DNA from: an uncultured Corynebacterium sp.
GTDB taxonomy: Bacteria; Actinomycetota; Actinomycetes; Mycobacteriales; Mycobacteriaceae
Direction: 5' to 3'
Assembly (NCBI RefSeq): GCF_946222985.1
Contig: NZ_CAMIFY010000003.1
Coordinates: forward strand, 30,743 to 94,742
Length of the DNA stretch: 64,000 bases
How positions within the stretch are numbered: the stretch's first letter is position 1; the number at the start of each line of letters is the position of its first letter. Positions 36,818 to 45,660 of the stretch are shown here, piece after piece. A model generated the notes under the pieces. That model saw only the letters and a list, made by a program, of their open reading frames with translations. It did no database searches and was not told the DNA's origin. Position numbers and translations under genes: made by a program.

Positions 36818-37464
36818 CGGTGCTCACCAAGTCCATGCTCCCGGCGCATGCCTCGTTCCATCAGATGTGGACGACCGGCGACAGCCTGGACCACTACCAC
36901 GCGCTGGATCCGGCGGAGCGCAATCTCGTCGCCGGGGCCGTCGACGCGCGCAAGGCGGAGTTCGGCGACGCGCGGTGGTGCGCCCATCGGGCCATCGAAG
37001 AGCTCACCGGGCGTCCGTCCGAGCGGCCGATCCTGCGCGGCGAGCGGGGCATGCCGTTGTGGCCGAACCAGATCACCGGTTCGATGACGCACACCCGCGG
37101 TTTCCGCGCCGCCGTCGTCGCACCCCGATTGCTGGTGCGCTCCATCGGCGTCGACGCCGAGGTCGCGGAGCCGCTGCCGGCGGGCGTGCTGGAGTCCATC
37201 GCCAGCTCCCGCGAGCTGGCCACGATCGGCACGTGCGGTCTGGAGTGCGCCGACCGGCTGCTGTTCTGCGCCAAGGAGGCCACGTACAAGGCCTGGTATC
37301 CGCTGACCGGCCGGTGGCTCGGTTTCGAGGACGCCGACATCGACCTGCGCCCCGACGGCACCTTCATCTCCTACATTCTCGTGCGCCCGACGCCGGTGCA
37401 CTTCATCGAGGGCCACTGGACCGTCGAGAACGGCTACGTCATCGCCACCGCCGTCGTGCGCTGA
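36814..37464 (+). CDS. pptT: 4'-phosphopantetheinyl transferase (PptT type)
   Basis: This enzyme moves phosphopantetheine from CoA to carrier domains, in this group those of FAS-I-type synthase, Pks13 and any NRPS. The Mg2+/CoA motif is SIGVDAE (about residues 110-116) and the catalytic motif FCAKEATYKAWY (about residues 151-162). The 216-residue length fits the EntD/PptT class. ATG at 36814 overlaps the phosphoesterase stop by 4 nt, so the activating and probable reversing enzymes are co-translated. It converges on truB with a 4 nt gap. Confidence 0.92.
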   Translation: MTVLTKSMLPAHASFHQMWTTGDSLDHYHALDPAERNLVAGAVDARKAEFGDARWCAHRAIEELTGRPSERPILRGERGMPLWPNQITGSMTHTRGFRAAVVAPRLLVRSIGVDAEVAEPLPAGVLESIASSRELATIGTCGLECADRLLFCAKEATYKAWYPLTGRWLGFEDADIDLRPDGTFISYILVRPTPVHFIEGHWTVENGYVIATAVVR

Positions 37465-37468
37465 GGGT

Positions 37469-38389
37469 CTACAGGCCCGCGGGCCGCACGACGAAGACGA
37501 CCTTCGCCCGCGCGCCGGATTCGGTGATCAATGCCGGCACCCGCCCGCCGGGGGTGCGCGCCGCGTGGACGCCGTCGAGGCCGATGGGTTCGAGCCACTT
37601 GCCCTGCGACAGGTCCACGCCCTCGGAGTCGGTGATCTCGCGGACGGGGAAGCAGGTCACGCAGGCCTCGTCGAGCGACATCGTGGGGGAGGGATCCTCG
37701 GCGAGTTCCTCGAGGGTGCGGGCGTCGCCGATGCGGAACGGCCCGGCCGCCGTGCGGCGCAGGGCCGTGACGTGGCCGCCGACGCCGAGGCCGTCGCCCA
37801 GGTCGCGCGCCAGTGCGCGGATGAAGGTGCCCGCGGAGCAATCCACGGTGACGTCCACGTCGATGCCCGTGGTGCCACGGCGGATGTCGTGCACGTCGAA
37901 AAGCGACACCGTCACCGGCCGTTCGGGCAGCACGACCTCCTCTCCGCGCCGGATGCGTTCGTGGGCGCGGACCCCGTCGATCTTGACCGCCGACACCGAG
38001 GCCGGGCGCTGCATGATCTCGCCGGTCAGCGCGGCGACGCCGGACATGATCGCCTCGTCGGTCACCGCCGCCAGGGCCTCGGGCGCGGCGGTGGCGAGCA
38101 CCTCGCCCTCGGAATCGTCGGTGACCGTCGCCGCTCCGAGGCGGATCGTCGCCTCGTAGGACTTCGCGTCGGCGTGGACGTGCGGCAGGAACCGGGTGCC
38201 GCGATTGACCCCGACGACGAGCACGCCCGTGGCCATCGGATCCAGGGTCCCGGAATGGCCGACCCGGCGGGTGCCGAACGTCCGGCGGAGCTTGCCGACG
38301 ACGTCGTGGCTGGTCATTCCCGAGGGCTTGTCGACGACGACGAGCCCCGAATCCGCCAGCGGGTCGACCTGATCCGGTGATGCGTTCAT
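37469..38389 (-). CDS. truB: tRNA pseudouridine(55) synthase
   Basis: TruB makes pseudouridine 55 in the T-loop of tRNAs. The catalytic motif is GHSGTLDPMATG with Asp50 as nucleophile. Conserved VDKPSGMTSHDVV, YEATIRLG and CSAGTFIRALARDLG also occur. The length is 306 residues. It is transcribed away from ribF (50 nt between starts). An ATG at 38389 is used. Confidence 0.95.
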   Translation of the reverse strand: MNASPDQVDPLADSGLVVVDKPSGMTSHDVVGKLRRTFGTRRVGHSGTLDPMATGVLVVGVNRGTRFLPHVHADAKSYEATIRLGAATVTDDSEGEVLATAAPEALAAVTDEAIMSGVAALTGEIMQRPASVSAVKIDGVRAHERIRRGEEVVLPERPVTVSLFDVHDIRRGTTGIDVDVTVDCSAGTFIRALARDLGDGLGVGGHVTALRRTAAGPFRIGDARTLEELAEDPSPTMSLDEACVTCFPVREITDSEGVDLSQGKWLEPIGLDGVHAARTPGGRVPALITESGARAKVVFVVRPAGL

Positions 38390-38439
38390 GGGGGCATCCT
38401 ATTCGGCGCGCGGGCGGGGCGGTGTCGTAGGGTTGGCGC

Positions 38440-39414
38440 GTGGACATCTGGCACGGGATCGACAACGTACCCGCCGACATCGGCGACACCGTGGTGACGA
38501 TCGGCGTCTTCGACGGCATTCACCTCGGCCATCGTCGCCTGATCGGCACGGCGGTGGAACGAGCGCGGGCACTGGGCGTGCCCGCCGTGCTCATGACCTT
38601 CGACCCGCACCCCATCGCCGTGTTCGCCCCGGACCGGGCGCCGGCGACGTTGGCGACGTGGTCGCGGCGCGCCGAACTGGCCCGCGAGATGGGCATCGAC
38701 GCCATCGTGGTGCTGCGCTTCGACCTGGAGCTGGCCGCGATGTCGCCCGAGGATTTCGTCGGCGTCATCCTGGCCGACAAGCTCCATGCGCGCGTCGTGC
38801 TGGTCGGGGAGAACTTCACCTACGGGCACAAGGCGGCCGGCACGACGGAGACGCTGCCGGGCCACGCCGCGGCCCACGGCATCGACGTCGAGGTCGTCGA
38901 ATTGCTTTCCGAGGGCGGCGAACGCGTCTCGTCGACCCGCGTGCGCGGGCATCTGGCCGACGGCGACGTCGCGGCCGCGGCCGAGTGCCTCGGCCGCCCG
39001 CATCGCCTGACCGGCGAAGTCATCCACGGCCAGGGCAGGGGAGGAGCGCAGCTCGGCTTTCCGACGGCCAACATCGACGTGGCGCCGGAGTTGGCCGTGC
39101 CGTCCGACGGCGTGTACGCCGCATGGTTCACCGCCGAGGAGGGCCCGTCGCGCACGGACGTCGACCCGGACGGGGACATGGAACTCGGCGTGCGCTACCC
39201 GGCGGCGGTGTCGGTGGGCACCAACGTGACCTTCGGCGACACCGCCCGCACCGTCGAGGCCTTCATCATCGACCGCTCCGCGGACCTGTACGGGCTGACC
39301 GGTTCGATCGACTTCGTCGACCGCATCCGGGGCATGGTGAAGTTCGACGGCGTCGAGCCGCTCATCGAGCGCATGAATCTCGACGTCGTCGAGGCGAAGA
39401 AGATCCTCGGGTAA
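38440..39414 (+). CDS. ribF: Bifunctional riboflavin kinase / FAD synthetase
   Basis: RibF phosphorylates riboflavin to FMN and adenylylates FMN to FAD. The N-terminal nucleotidyl transferase domain carries GVFDGIHLGH (residues 22-31) and SSTRVR. The C-terminal kinase domain begins near residue 190 and has GGAQLGFPTANI and SVGTNVTF. The length of 324 residues is normal. TAGGGT (38428-38433) lies 6 nt before the GTG, which suggests a leaderless mRNA. Confidence 0.95.
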   Translation: MDIWHGIDNVPADIGDTVVTIGVFDGIHLGHRRLIGTAVERARALGVPAVLMTFDPHPIAVFAPDRAPATLATWSRRAELAREMGIDAIVVLRFDLELAAMSPEDFVGVILADKLHARVVLVGENFTYGHKAAGTTETLPGHAAAHGIDVEVVELLSEGGERVSSTRVRGHLADGDVAAAAECLGRPHRLTGEVIHGQGRGGAQLGFPTANIDVAPELAVPSDGVYAAWFTAEEGPSRTDVDPDGDMELGVRYPAAVSVGTNVTFGDTARTVEAFIIDRSADLYGLTGSIDFVDRIRGMVKFDGVEPLIERMNLDVVEAKKILG

Positions 39415-39465
39415 CGCTCGGACAGTGGGGACCGGGCGGATTAGGTCGGGGCGGCGAGCGGCTGG

Positions 39466-39471
39466 TAATGT
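39466..39471 (+). promoter_or_regulatory. Extended -10 promoter element for rpsO
   Basis: TGGTAATGT contains an extended -10 (TG-n-TAATGT) 105 nt upstream of the rpsO ATG. The predicted leader of about 98 nt is long enough for S15 autoregulation, which is known in other bacteria, but I cannot identify the fold here. Confidence 0.45.
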
Positions 39472-39576
39472 CGCACGCTGGCCGTGACTGTGGTCCACGA
39501 ACAGTCGCCGCGCCGCCGGTCGCACCGGGGCCATCGAAGTGGACTGAAACAACCATCGAGATGAAGGAGACGCCCC

Positions 39577-39846
39577 ATGGCGCTTTCGCCCCAGGAAAAG
39601 TCCGAGGTCCTCAAGGAGTTCGGCCTGCACGAGACCGACACCGGTTCGCCGGAGGCCCAGGTCGCGCTGCTGACCACCCGCATCCGCCAGCTGACGGAGC
39701 ACCTGAAGTTCCACAAGCACGACCACCACTCGCGCCGCGGCCTGCTGCTGCTGGTCGGCCGTCGCAAGGGTCTGCTGAAGTACCTCGCGGACAACGACGT
39801 GCAGCGCTACCGTAACCTCATCGAGCGCCTCGGCCTCCGCCGCTAA
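39577..39846 (+). CDS. rpsO: 30S ribosomal protein S15
   Basis: S15 binds 16S rRNA helices 20-22 early in 30S assembly. The 89-residue sequence has the family core TGSPEAQVALLTTRIRQLTEHL and the ending RYRNLIERLGLRR. A GAAGGAG SD precedes the ATG by 8 nt. A strong terminator follows, and pnp is next, the order seen in most bacteria. Confidence 0.97.
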   Translation: MALSPQEKSEVLKEFGLHETDTGSPEAQVALLTTRIRQLTEHLKFHKHDHHSRRGLLLLVGRRKGLLKYLADNDVQRYRNLIERLGLRR

Positions 39847-39880
39847 GAACTTTTTCGGCCGCCGTCGGCGGCCCGCGCGA

Positions 39881-39920
39881 GCCCGCCGCGACCAGGATCA
39901 CCCTGGTTGCGGCGGGCTTT
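39881..39920 (+). terminator. Intrinsic terminator after rpsO
   Basis: A 16-bp stem (39881-39896 with 39902-39917, one G:U pair) around a five-base loop (ATCAC), followed by TTT. It separates rpsO from pnp. Confidence 0.85.
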
Positions 39921-39970
39921 CGTCGTTGCCGCGTGGGCCCGCGGCGTCGATGCGTGGTATGGTCGCCGCG

Positions 39971-40054
39971 ATGCCCCGAGACGAACTAATAGGGCGGCAC
40001 CGACGATCGCCCTGGGGGCACACCAAACGAAAGACGTGGTTATTCCCCGCATGA
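39971..40054 (+). CDS. Putative 27-residue leader peptide upstream of pnp
   Basis: A small reading frame starting ATG at 39971 encodes MPRDELIGRHRRSPWGHTKR followed by KTWLFPA, and ends TGA at 40052-40054, overlapping the pnp ATG at 40051 as ATGA. A TATGGT -10 box (39958-39963) lies 7 nt before the ATG, which fits leaderless start at this codon. The pnp ATG has no evident SD, so translation of the leader may deliver ribosomes to pnp. It is inferred from arrangement alone; it could also be untranslated leader. Confidence 0.4.
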   Translation: MPRDELIGRHRRSPWGHTKRKTWLFPA

Positions 40055-42324
40055 CCGATAATCAGTACGACTACGACGACAACGACAACGGCTACGACGA
40101 CATCGTGGAGGCCGTCGCGGTCATCGACAACGGTGACTTCGGCACCCGCGAGATCCGATTCGAGACCGGCCAGCTGGCCCGTCAGGCCGACGGCGCGGTC
40201 ACCGCGTACCTCGACGACGACACGATGATGCTCGCGACGACGTGCGCGTCGAACAACCCCCGCGAGGGGCTCGACTTCTTCCCGTTGACGGTGGACGTCG
40301 AAGAGCGCATGTACGCCGCCGGCCGCATCCCCGGCTCCTTCTTCCGTCGCGAGGGCCGCCCCGGCCAGGACGCGATCCTGGCCTGCCGCCTGATCGACCG
40401 CCCGCTGCGCCCGACCTTCGTCAAGGGTCTGCGCAACGAGGTGCAGATCATCATCACCGTGATGTCCCTGGATCCGCAGGACATGTACGACGTGGTGGCC
40501 ATCAACGCCGCCTCCGCCGCCACCCAGCTCTCCGGCCTGCCGGTGTCCGGCCCGGTCGGCGCCGTCCGCATGGCGCTCGTCGTCGACGACGCGCATCCGA
40601 AGGGCCAGTGGGTCGCGTTCCCGACCGTCGAGCAGCACGAGCAGTCGCTGTTCGACATCGTCGTCGCCGGCCGCCTGGCCGACGACAACCCGGCCAAGGG
40701 CCGCGGCAAGTCGCGCAAGGCCAAGGCCGACGCCGACAACGTGGCCATGATGATGGTCGAGGCCGGCGCCACCGAGCACGTCGCCGACCTGGTCGCCCAG
40801 GGCCACCCGGCGCCGACGGAGTCCGTCGTCGCCGACGGCCTCGAGGCCGCCAAGCCCTACATCGCCGAGCTGTGCCGCGCGCAGCAGTCCCTGTCCGCCG
40901 AGGCGGCGCAGGAAGTGCGCGAGTTCCCGCTGTTCCCCGCCTACAACGACGACGTCTACGCCGCCGTCGAGTCGGAGGCCGCGGCGAAGCTGCCGAAGCT
41001 GCTGAAGACGCCGTCCAAGCAGGACCGCGACGACGCGACCAACGCCCTGATGGACGACGTCGTCGAGACGCTGGAGCCGCAGTTCCCGGAGCGCGGCAAG
41101 GAGATCTCCGCCGCCTACAACGGCCTGATGAAGTCGATCGTGCGCGACATGATCCTCTCCGACGGCTTCCGCGTGGACGGCCGCGCCGTCGATGCCATCC
41201 GCGATCTGGGCGTCGAGATCGAGCTGATCCCGCGCGCCCACGGTTCCGCCCTGTTCGAGCGCGGCGAGACCCAGATCCTGGGCGTGACCACGCTGGACAT
41301 GCTCAAGATGGAGCAGCACATCGATTCCCTCGGCCCGGTGGATTCGAAGCGCTACTTCCACCACTACAACTTCCCGCCGTACTCCACCGGCGAGACCGGC
41401 CGCGTCGGTTCGCCGAAGCGCCGCGAGATCGGCCACGGCGCACTCGCCGAGCGCGCCATCGTGCCGGTGCTGCCGTCGCGCGAGAAGTTCCCGTACACCA
41501 TCCGCCAGGTCTCCGAGGCCCTCGGCTCCAACGGCTCGACGTCGATGGGCTCCGTGTGCGCCTCGACGCTGTCGCTGTACAACGCCGGCGTTCCGCTGAA
41601 GGCCCCGGTCGCGGGCATCGCGATGGGCCTGGTCTCCGGCGAGGTCGACGGCGACACCCGCTACGTCGCCCTGACCGACATCCTCGGCTCCGAGGACGCC
41701 TTCGGCGACATGGACTTCAAGGTCGCCGGCACGTCCGAGTTCATCACGGCGCTGCAGCTGGACACCAAGCTCGACGGCATCCCGTCGAAGGTGCTGGCCG
41801 ACGCGCTCGAGCAGGCCCGCGACGCGCGCCTGACCATCCTGGAGGTCATGGCCGAGGCCATCGACGGCCCGGACGAGATGAGCCCGTTCGCCCCGAAGAT
41901 CACCACGATCACCGTCCCGCAGTCGAAGATCGGCGAGGTCATCGGCCCCAAGGGCAAGGTCATCAACGGCATCACCGAGGAGACCGGCGCCAACATCTCC
42001 ATCGAGGACGACGGCACGATCTTCGTGTCCGCCACCTCCGGCGAGGCCGCCGATGCCGCGATCGAGAAGATCAACGCCATCGCCAACCCGCAGCTGCCGA
42101 AGGTCGGGGAGCGGTACCTGGGCACGGTCGTCAAGACCACCGCCTTCGGTGCGTTCGTTTCCCTGGTGCCGGGCCGCGACGGTCTGGTCCACATCTCGAA
42201 GCTCGGCGACGGCGCCCGCATCGACAAGGTCGAGGACGTGGTCAACGTCGGGGACAAGCTGCAGGTCGAGATCGCCGACATCGACAACCGCGGCAAGATC
42301 TCCCTGGTCCCCGTCCAGGAGTGA
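40051..42324 (+). CDS. pnp: Polynucleotide phosphorylase / guanosine pentaphosphate synthase
   Basis: PNPase degrades RNA 3'-5' by phosphorolysis and is known in actinobacteria as GpsI. Two RNase PH-like halves flank a helical domain: RFETGQLARQADGAV and FRREGRPGQDAI in the first, FRVDGRAVDAIRDLGVEIEL and GSNGSTSMGSVCA in the second. A KH domain (IGEVIGPKGKVING) and an S1 domain (YLGTVVKTTAFGAFVSLVPG) end the protein. Length 757. An acidic N-terminus (MTDNQYDYDDNDNGYDD) is unusual. The ATG at 40051 lacks an evident SD; GTG at 40036 is a weaker alternative. It ends at a strong terminator. Confidence 0.96.
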   Translation: MTDNQYDYDDNDNGYDDIVEAVAVIDNGDFGTREIRFETGQLARQADGAVTAYLDDDTMMLATTCASNNPREGLDFFPLTVDVEERMYAAGRIPGSFFRREGRPGQDAILACRLIDRPLRPTFVKGLRNEVQIIITVMSLDPQDMYDVVAINAASAATQLSGLPVSGPVGAVRMALVVDDAHPKGQWVAFPTVEQHEQSLFDIVVAGRLADDNPAKGRGKSRKAKADADNVAMMMVEAGATEHVADLVAQGHPAPTESVVADGLEAAKPYIAELCRAQQSLSAEAAQEVREFPLFPAYNDDVYAAVESEAAAKLPKLLKTPSKQDRDDATNALMDDVVETLEPQFPERGKEISAAYNGLMKSIVRDMILSDGFRVDGRAVDAIRDLGVEIELIPRAHGSALFERGETQILGVTTLDMLKMEQHIDSLGPVDSKRYFHHYNFPPYSTGETGRVGSPKRREIGHGALAERAIVPVLPSREKFPYTIRQVSEALGSNGSTSMGSVCASTLSLYNAGVPLKAPVAGIAMGLVSGEVDGDTRYVALTDILGSEDAFGDMDFKVAGTSEFITALQLDTKLDGIPSKVLADALEQARDARLTILEVMAEAIDGPDEMSPFAPKITTITVPQSKIGEVIGPKGKVINGITEETGANISIEDDGTIFVSATSGEAADAAIEKINAIANPQLPKVGERYLGTVVKTTAFGAFVSLVPGRDGLVHISKLGDGARIDKVEDVVNVGDKLQVEIADIDNRGKISLVPVQE

Positions 42325-42387
42325 ACATCGTGAATCGGTAGTGACCAGTTGGCGGACAGTCGCCGACGGACGGTCATTGCAGTGAAG

Positions 42388-42421
42388 GGCCCCGGATCGC
42401 AATCGCGATCCGGGGCCTTTT
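42388..42421 (+). terminator. Intrinsic terminator after pnp
   Basis: A perfect 13-bp stem (GGCCCCGGATCGC with 42405-42417), four-base loop and four T residues, 64 nt after the pnp stop. Confidence 0.88.
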
Positions 42422-42511
42422 CCGTGCCCGTTTATCGCCGTCGTACTGCGGAAACATGGCCGGGTCGCCCGGGGCGGCCGCGCACTGTGGCCGAGTAGAC
42501 AAAGTGGTCAT

Positions 42512-42524
42512 ATCAGGTACTGAT
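42512..42524. promoter_or_regulatory. Candidate operator at the galM promoter
   Basis: ATCAG-GTA-CTGAT is an inverted repeat 11 nt upstream of the TATGCT -10 box, placed where the -35 would be. A repressor or activator of the galactose cluster might bind. No regulator gene is encoded nearby. Confidence 0.35.
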
Positions 42525-42534
42525 GTTACGGTGC

Positions 42535-42540
42535 TATGCT
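42535..42540 (+). promoter_or_regulatory. -10 element of the galactose gene cluster
   Basis: TATGCT lies 49 nt upstream of the galM ATG, leaving a short leader that ends with a GAGGAGCG SD. It follows the pnp terminator, so it is the likely sole promoter for galM and the genes after it. Confidence 0.55.
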
Positions 42541-42588
42541 TCGAGTCAAAGGGGTCACACCCGAAGCATCAGCCCGAGGAGCGACACG

Positions 42589-43569
42589 ATGACCACGTCC
42601 GGAGGGGGAGAGTCATTGGAGCGCCCCCGCCACGAACATCCGTTCATCGAGATTTCGTCAGGGGAGTACCGCGCCGACATCTCCGCGTTCGGTGGCGGCC
42701 CCCGCAGCCTCGAGCACGACGGCCGACCGCTGCTGGTGGACTACCCGCGCGGCGAATTCCCGCCCCTGAGCGCCGCCACGTTGCTGGCACCGTGGCCGAA
42801 CCGCGTCACCGACGGCGTGTTCATCCACGACGGCGTCGTGCACCGCATGCAGATCACCGAACCGGGCCGCTCCAACGCCATCCACGGTTTCGTGGCCAAC
42901 CGGGCCTGGGATTTCGTGGAGGCGGGCCGCGACCACGTCACGCTGTCCATCGAGCCGGGCCCGCAACCGGGCTGGAACTGGCCGATGCGGCTGACCGTGC
43001 GGTGGAGCGTCGACGCCGACGCCGGGCTGCGCGCCGACGTCACCGTCGAGAACCTGGGCACCGACGAGTGCCCCTTCGGGTTCGGGTTCCACCCGTACCT
43101 CAGCGCCGCGGGCGCCGACCTGTCCGATTGCGTGCTGTCCGTCGCGGTGGAGGACAACCTCCCGCTGGAGCCCGTGCGCAACCTGCCCGCTGGCCCCGAG
43201 GTCCCCGCGGATCGCGTGGTCCCGGGGCTTTCCGACGGCGTGCTGACCTCGGGCCTGTGGCTCGACCACTGTTTCACGTCGCCGCCGGCGCAGGGCCCCG
43301 ATGACGGGACCGCCGCTCCACCGGCGCGGGCCCGTCTGGTCGGACCCGACGGCGCCGGCGTCGAAATGTGGGCCGACGACCGGTTCGGCTGGTTCCAGAT
43401 CTTCACCGCCGACCCCGCCCGCCGCGAGGGCTTCCCCCGCGTCGGCCGTGCGCTCGCGGTGGAACCGATGACCTGCCCGCCCGACGCCCTGCGTTCCGGC
43501 CGGGACCTCATCCGGATCCCCGCCGGCGGACGCACCGAACTTTCCCTGGGGATTCGCGCGGCGACCTGA
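42589..43569 (+). CDS. galM: Aldose 1-epimerase (galactose mutarotase)
   Basis: The enzyme interconverts alpha and beta anomers of galactose so galactokinase can act. The catalytic pair is His99 (AIHGF) and His168 (GFHPYL), and the acid/base Glu is Glu292 (AVEPMTCPPDA). The 326-residue product aligns with the cytoplasmic GalM fold. The ATG at 42589 has GAGGAG 7 nt upstream. It is the first gene of the galM-symporter-small protein-galTK cluster. The repeated 11-mer CGTCGCAAAGC is just after its stop at 43575. Confidence 0.92.
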   Translation: MTTSGGGESLERPRHEHPFIEISSGEYRADISAFGGGPRSLEHDGRPLLVDYPRGEFPPLSAATLLAPWPNRVTDGVFIHDGVVHRMQITEPGRSNAIHGFVANRAWDFVEAGRDHVTLSIEPGPQPGWNWPMRLTVRWSVDADAGLRADVTVENLGTDECPFGFGFHPYLSAAGADLSDCVLSVAVEDNLPLEPVRNLPAGPEVPADRVVPGLSDGVLTSGLWLDHCFTSPPAQGPDDGTAAPPARARLVGPDGAGVEMWADDRFGWFQIFTADPARREGFPRVGRALAVEPMTCPPDALRSGRDLIRIPAGGRTELSLGIRAAT

Positions 43570-43630
43570 CCGGCCGTCGCAAAGCGAAATACCCGCACAC
43601 CTCAACACCGAAAAGTACAAGGAGACCGCC

Positions 43631-45292
43631 GTGATCTTGGCTGAGTCCGCACTACGGCTGGACGCGAGCTGGGTGGATTACTCACTCGTCGCGCTCTACT
43701 TCGCATTCGTTCTGGGCATCGGATGGGCCGCACGGTCCAAGGTGTCCAGCTCCATCGACTTCTTCCTCTCCGGCCGCTCGCTGCCGGCGTGGGTCACCGG
43801 CCTCGCGTTCATCTCCGCGAACCTCGGCGCCGTGGAAATCGTCGGGCACTCCGCAAACGGCGTGCAATACGGCTTCCAGACCATGCACTACTTCTGGATC
43901 GGCGCCATCCCCGCGATGGTCTTCCTCGGCATCGTGATGATGCCGTTCTACTACGGCTCCAAGGTCCGCTCGGTGCCGGAGTTCATGCTCCGCCGCTTCG
44001 GCCCCGGGGCCCACCTGGTCAACGCGATCTCCTTCGCCGTCGCCCAGCTGCTCATCGCCGGCGTCAACCTGCTGCTGCTGGCCAAGGTGGTCAACTCGCT
44101 GCTCGGCTGGCCGCTGTGGGTGACCCTCATCGTCGCCGCCGTCATCGTGCTGTCCTACATCACCCTCGGCGGCCTGTCCGCGGCCATCTACAACGAGGTC
44201 CTGCAGTTCTTCGTCATCATCGCCGCCCTGCTGCCGCTGACCCTCATCGGCCTGCACAGCGTCGGCGGCTGGGAGGGACTCAAGACCGCCGTCGCCGCCG
44301 AATCGCACTTCCACACCTGGCCGGGCACCGAGATCTCCGGCTTCAACAACCCGATCGTCTCCGCCATCGGCCTGGTCTTCGGCCTCGGCTTCGTGCTGTC
44401 CTTCGGTTACTGGACCACCAACTTCGTCGAGGTGCAGCGGTCCATGGCGGCCGATTCGCTCTCCGCGGCCCGACGGACCCCGATCATCGGCGCGTTCCCG
44501 AAGATGTTCATCCCGTTCATCGTCGTCATCCCCGGCATGGTCGCCGGCGCGACGGTCACCCCGATCATGGACGGCAACGCCGAGCCCAACGACGCGATCC
44601 TGTACCTGATGCGCGACCTGCTGCCCAACGGTCTGCTCGGCGTCGCCATCGCCGGCCTGCTCGCCGCCTTCATGGCCGGCATGGCCGCCAACATCTCCGC
44701 GTTCAACACCGTGATCAGCTACGACATCGTCGAGACCTACCTGATCAAGGACAAGAAGGACGACTTCTACCTGAGCTTCGGCCGCTGGGCGACCGTCGCC
44801 GCCGCCCTCATCGCGGTGTTCACCGCGCTGATCGCGAACCAGTTCGGCAACGTCATGGACTACCTCCAGACGCTGTTCGGCTTCTTCAACGCTCCGCTGT
44901 TCGCGACCTTCATCCTCGGCATGTTCTGGAAGCGCATGACCCCGACCGCCGGCTGGGTGGGCCTGGTCCTCGGTACCCTGGGTGCCGTCGTCTACTGGTA
45001 CATCGCGACCTTCACCGACGCCTCGGCCGGTTTCTTCAACCTGCCCGGCCAGGGCACCGCGTTCGTCGCGGCGTCCATCGCCTTCGTGGTCGACATCGTG
45101 TTCTCCGTGCTCGTCTCCCTCGTCACGACGCCGAAGCCCGATCATGAACTCGTCGGTTTCGTGAAGTCCGTGACCCCGAAGGAGAACCTCACCGACGCCA
45201 ACGAAGCCTCCCTGCCGTGGTACCGCCGCACCGTGCCCCTGGGCATGCTGTGCCTGGCCATGGTCCTCGTCCTCAACATCGTGTTCGCCTAG
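43631..45292 (+). CDS. SSS-family sodium/solute symporter, probably for galactose
   Basis: A 553-residue membrane protein with about 14 hydrophobic helices of the sodium:solute symporter family (SGLT-like). Signatures include FFLSGRSLPAWVTGLAFIS near the N-terminus, GGLSAAIYNEVLQFF, and YWTTNFVEVQRSMAA. The last resembles the vSGLT/PutP region. The placement between galM and galTK suggests a galactose or related hexose transporter, by inference. GTG at 43631 follows AAGGAGACC. Of similar type are the SSS proteins for sialic acid and monocarboxylates, so the substrate is unproven. Confidence 0.9.
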   Translation: MILAESALRLDASWVDYSLVALYFAFVLGIGWAARSKVSSSIDFFLSGRSLPAWVTGLAFISANLGAVEIVGHSANGVQYGFQTMHYFWIGAIPAMVFLGIVMMPFYYGSKVRSVPEFMLRRFGPGAHLVNAISFAVAQLLIAGVNLLLLAKVVNSLLGWPLWVTLIVAAVIVLSYITLGGLSAAIYNEVLQFFVIIAALLPLTLIGLHSVGGWEGLKTAVAAESHFHTWPGTEISGFNNPIVSAIGLVFGLGFVLSFGYWTTNFVEVQRSMAADSLSAARRTPIIGAFPKMFIPFIVVIPGMVAGATVTPIMDGNAEPNDAILYLMRDLLPNGLLGVAIAGLLAAFMAGMAANISAFNTVISYDIVETYLIKDKKDDFYLSFGRWATVAAALIAVFTALIANQFGNVMDYLQTLFGFFNAPLFATFILGMFWKRMTPTAGWVGLVLGTLGAVVYWYIATFTDASAGFFNLPGQGTAFVAASIAFVVDIVFSVLVSLVTTPKPDHELVGFVKSVTPKENLTDANEASLPWYRRTVPLGMLCLAMVLVLNIVFA

Positions 45293-45303
45293 GAGTGATC
45301 GAC

Positions 45304-45654
45304 ATGACCAACGAAACGAACTCCCGGACCGCGACTTCGTCGAAGGCAAAGAAGCCGAAGAAGCCCGCCGGAGCATTCGACGTCCGCAACATCATCGGAG
45401 CCCTGCTGGGCATCTACGGCCTGGTTCTGCTCCTCGCCGCGTTCTTCCTCGACCCGGGGATGAACCCCGACACGGGGATGCCCAAGGATGCGTCGTACAA
45501 CACGTGGACGGGCCTGGCGATGGTCGCCACCGCCGCCGTGTTCTTCCTCTGGGCGAAGTTCAACCCCGTCGTCGTGCCGGTAGAGGCCGGCGAGGGCGGC
45601 GAGGGCGCGACCACGGAAACCGCCGCGGCCGCCGAGCCTTCGAAGGAGGCGTAG
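45304..45654 (+). CDS. Small two-helix membrane protein, symporter partner candidate
   Basis: A 116-residue protein I do not recognise. A basic N-terminus (KAKKPKKP) is followed by a helix (residues 27-47), a polar loop (DPGMNPDTGMPKDASYNTW), a second helix (about residues 67-84), then an acidic Ala/Glu tail. It lies 11 nt after the symporter and 6 nt before galTK, with SD GGAG. Some SSS symporters are encoded with a small membrane partner (e.g. a DUF485 protein with MctC in C. glutamicum). This one looks different from DUF485, but a similar partner role is a reasonable inference. Confidence 0.75.
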   Translation: MTNETNSRTATSSKAKKPKKPAGAFDVRNIIGALLGIYGLVLLLAAFFLDPGMNPDTGMPKDASYNTWTGLAMVATAAVFFLWAKFNPVVVPVEAGEGGEGATTETAAAAEPSKEA

Positions 45655-45660
45655 CGCGCC

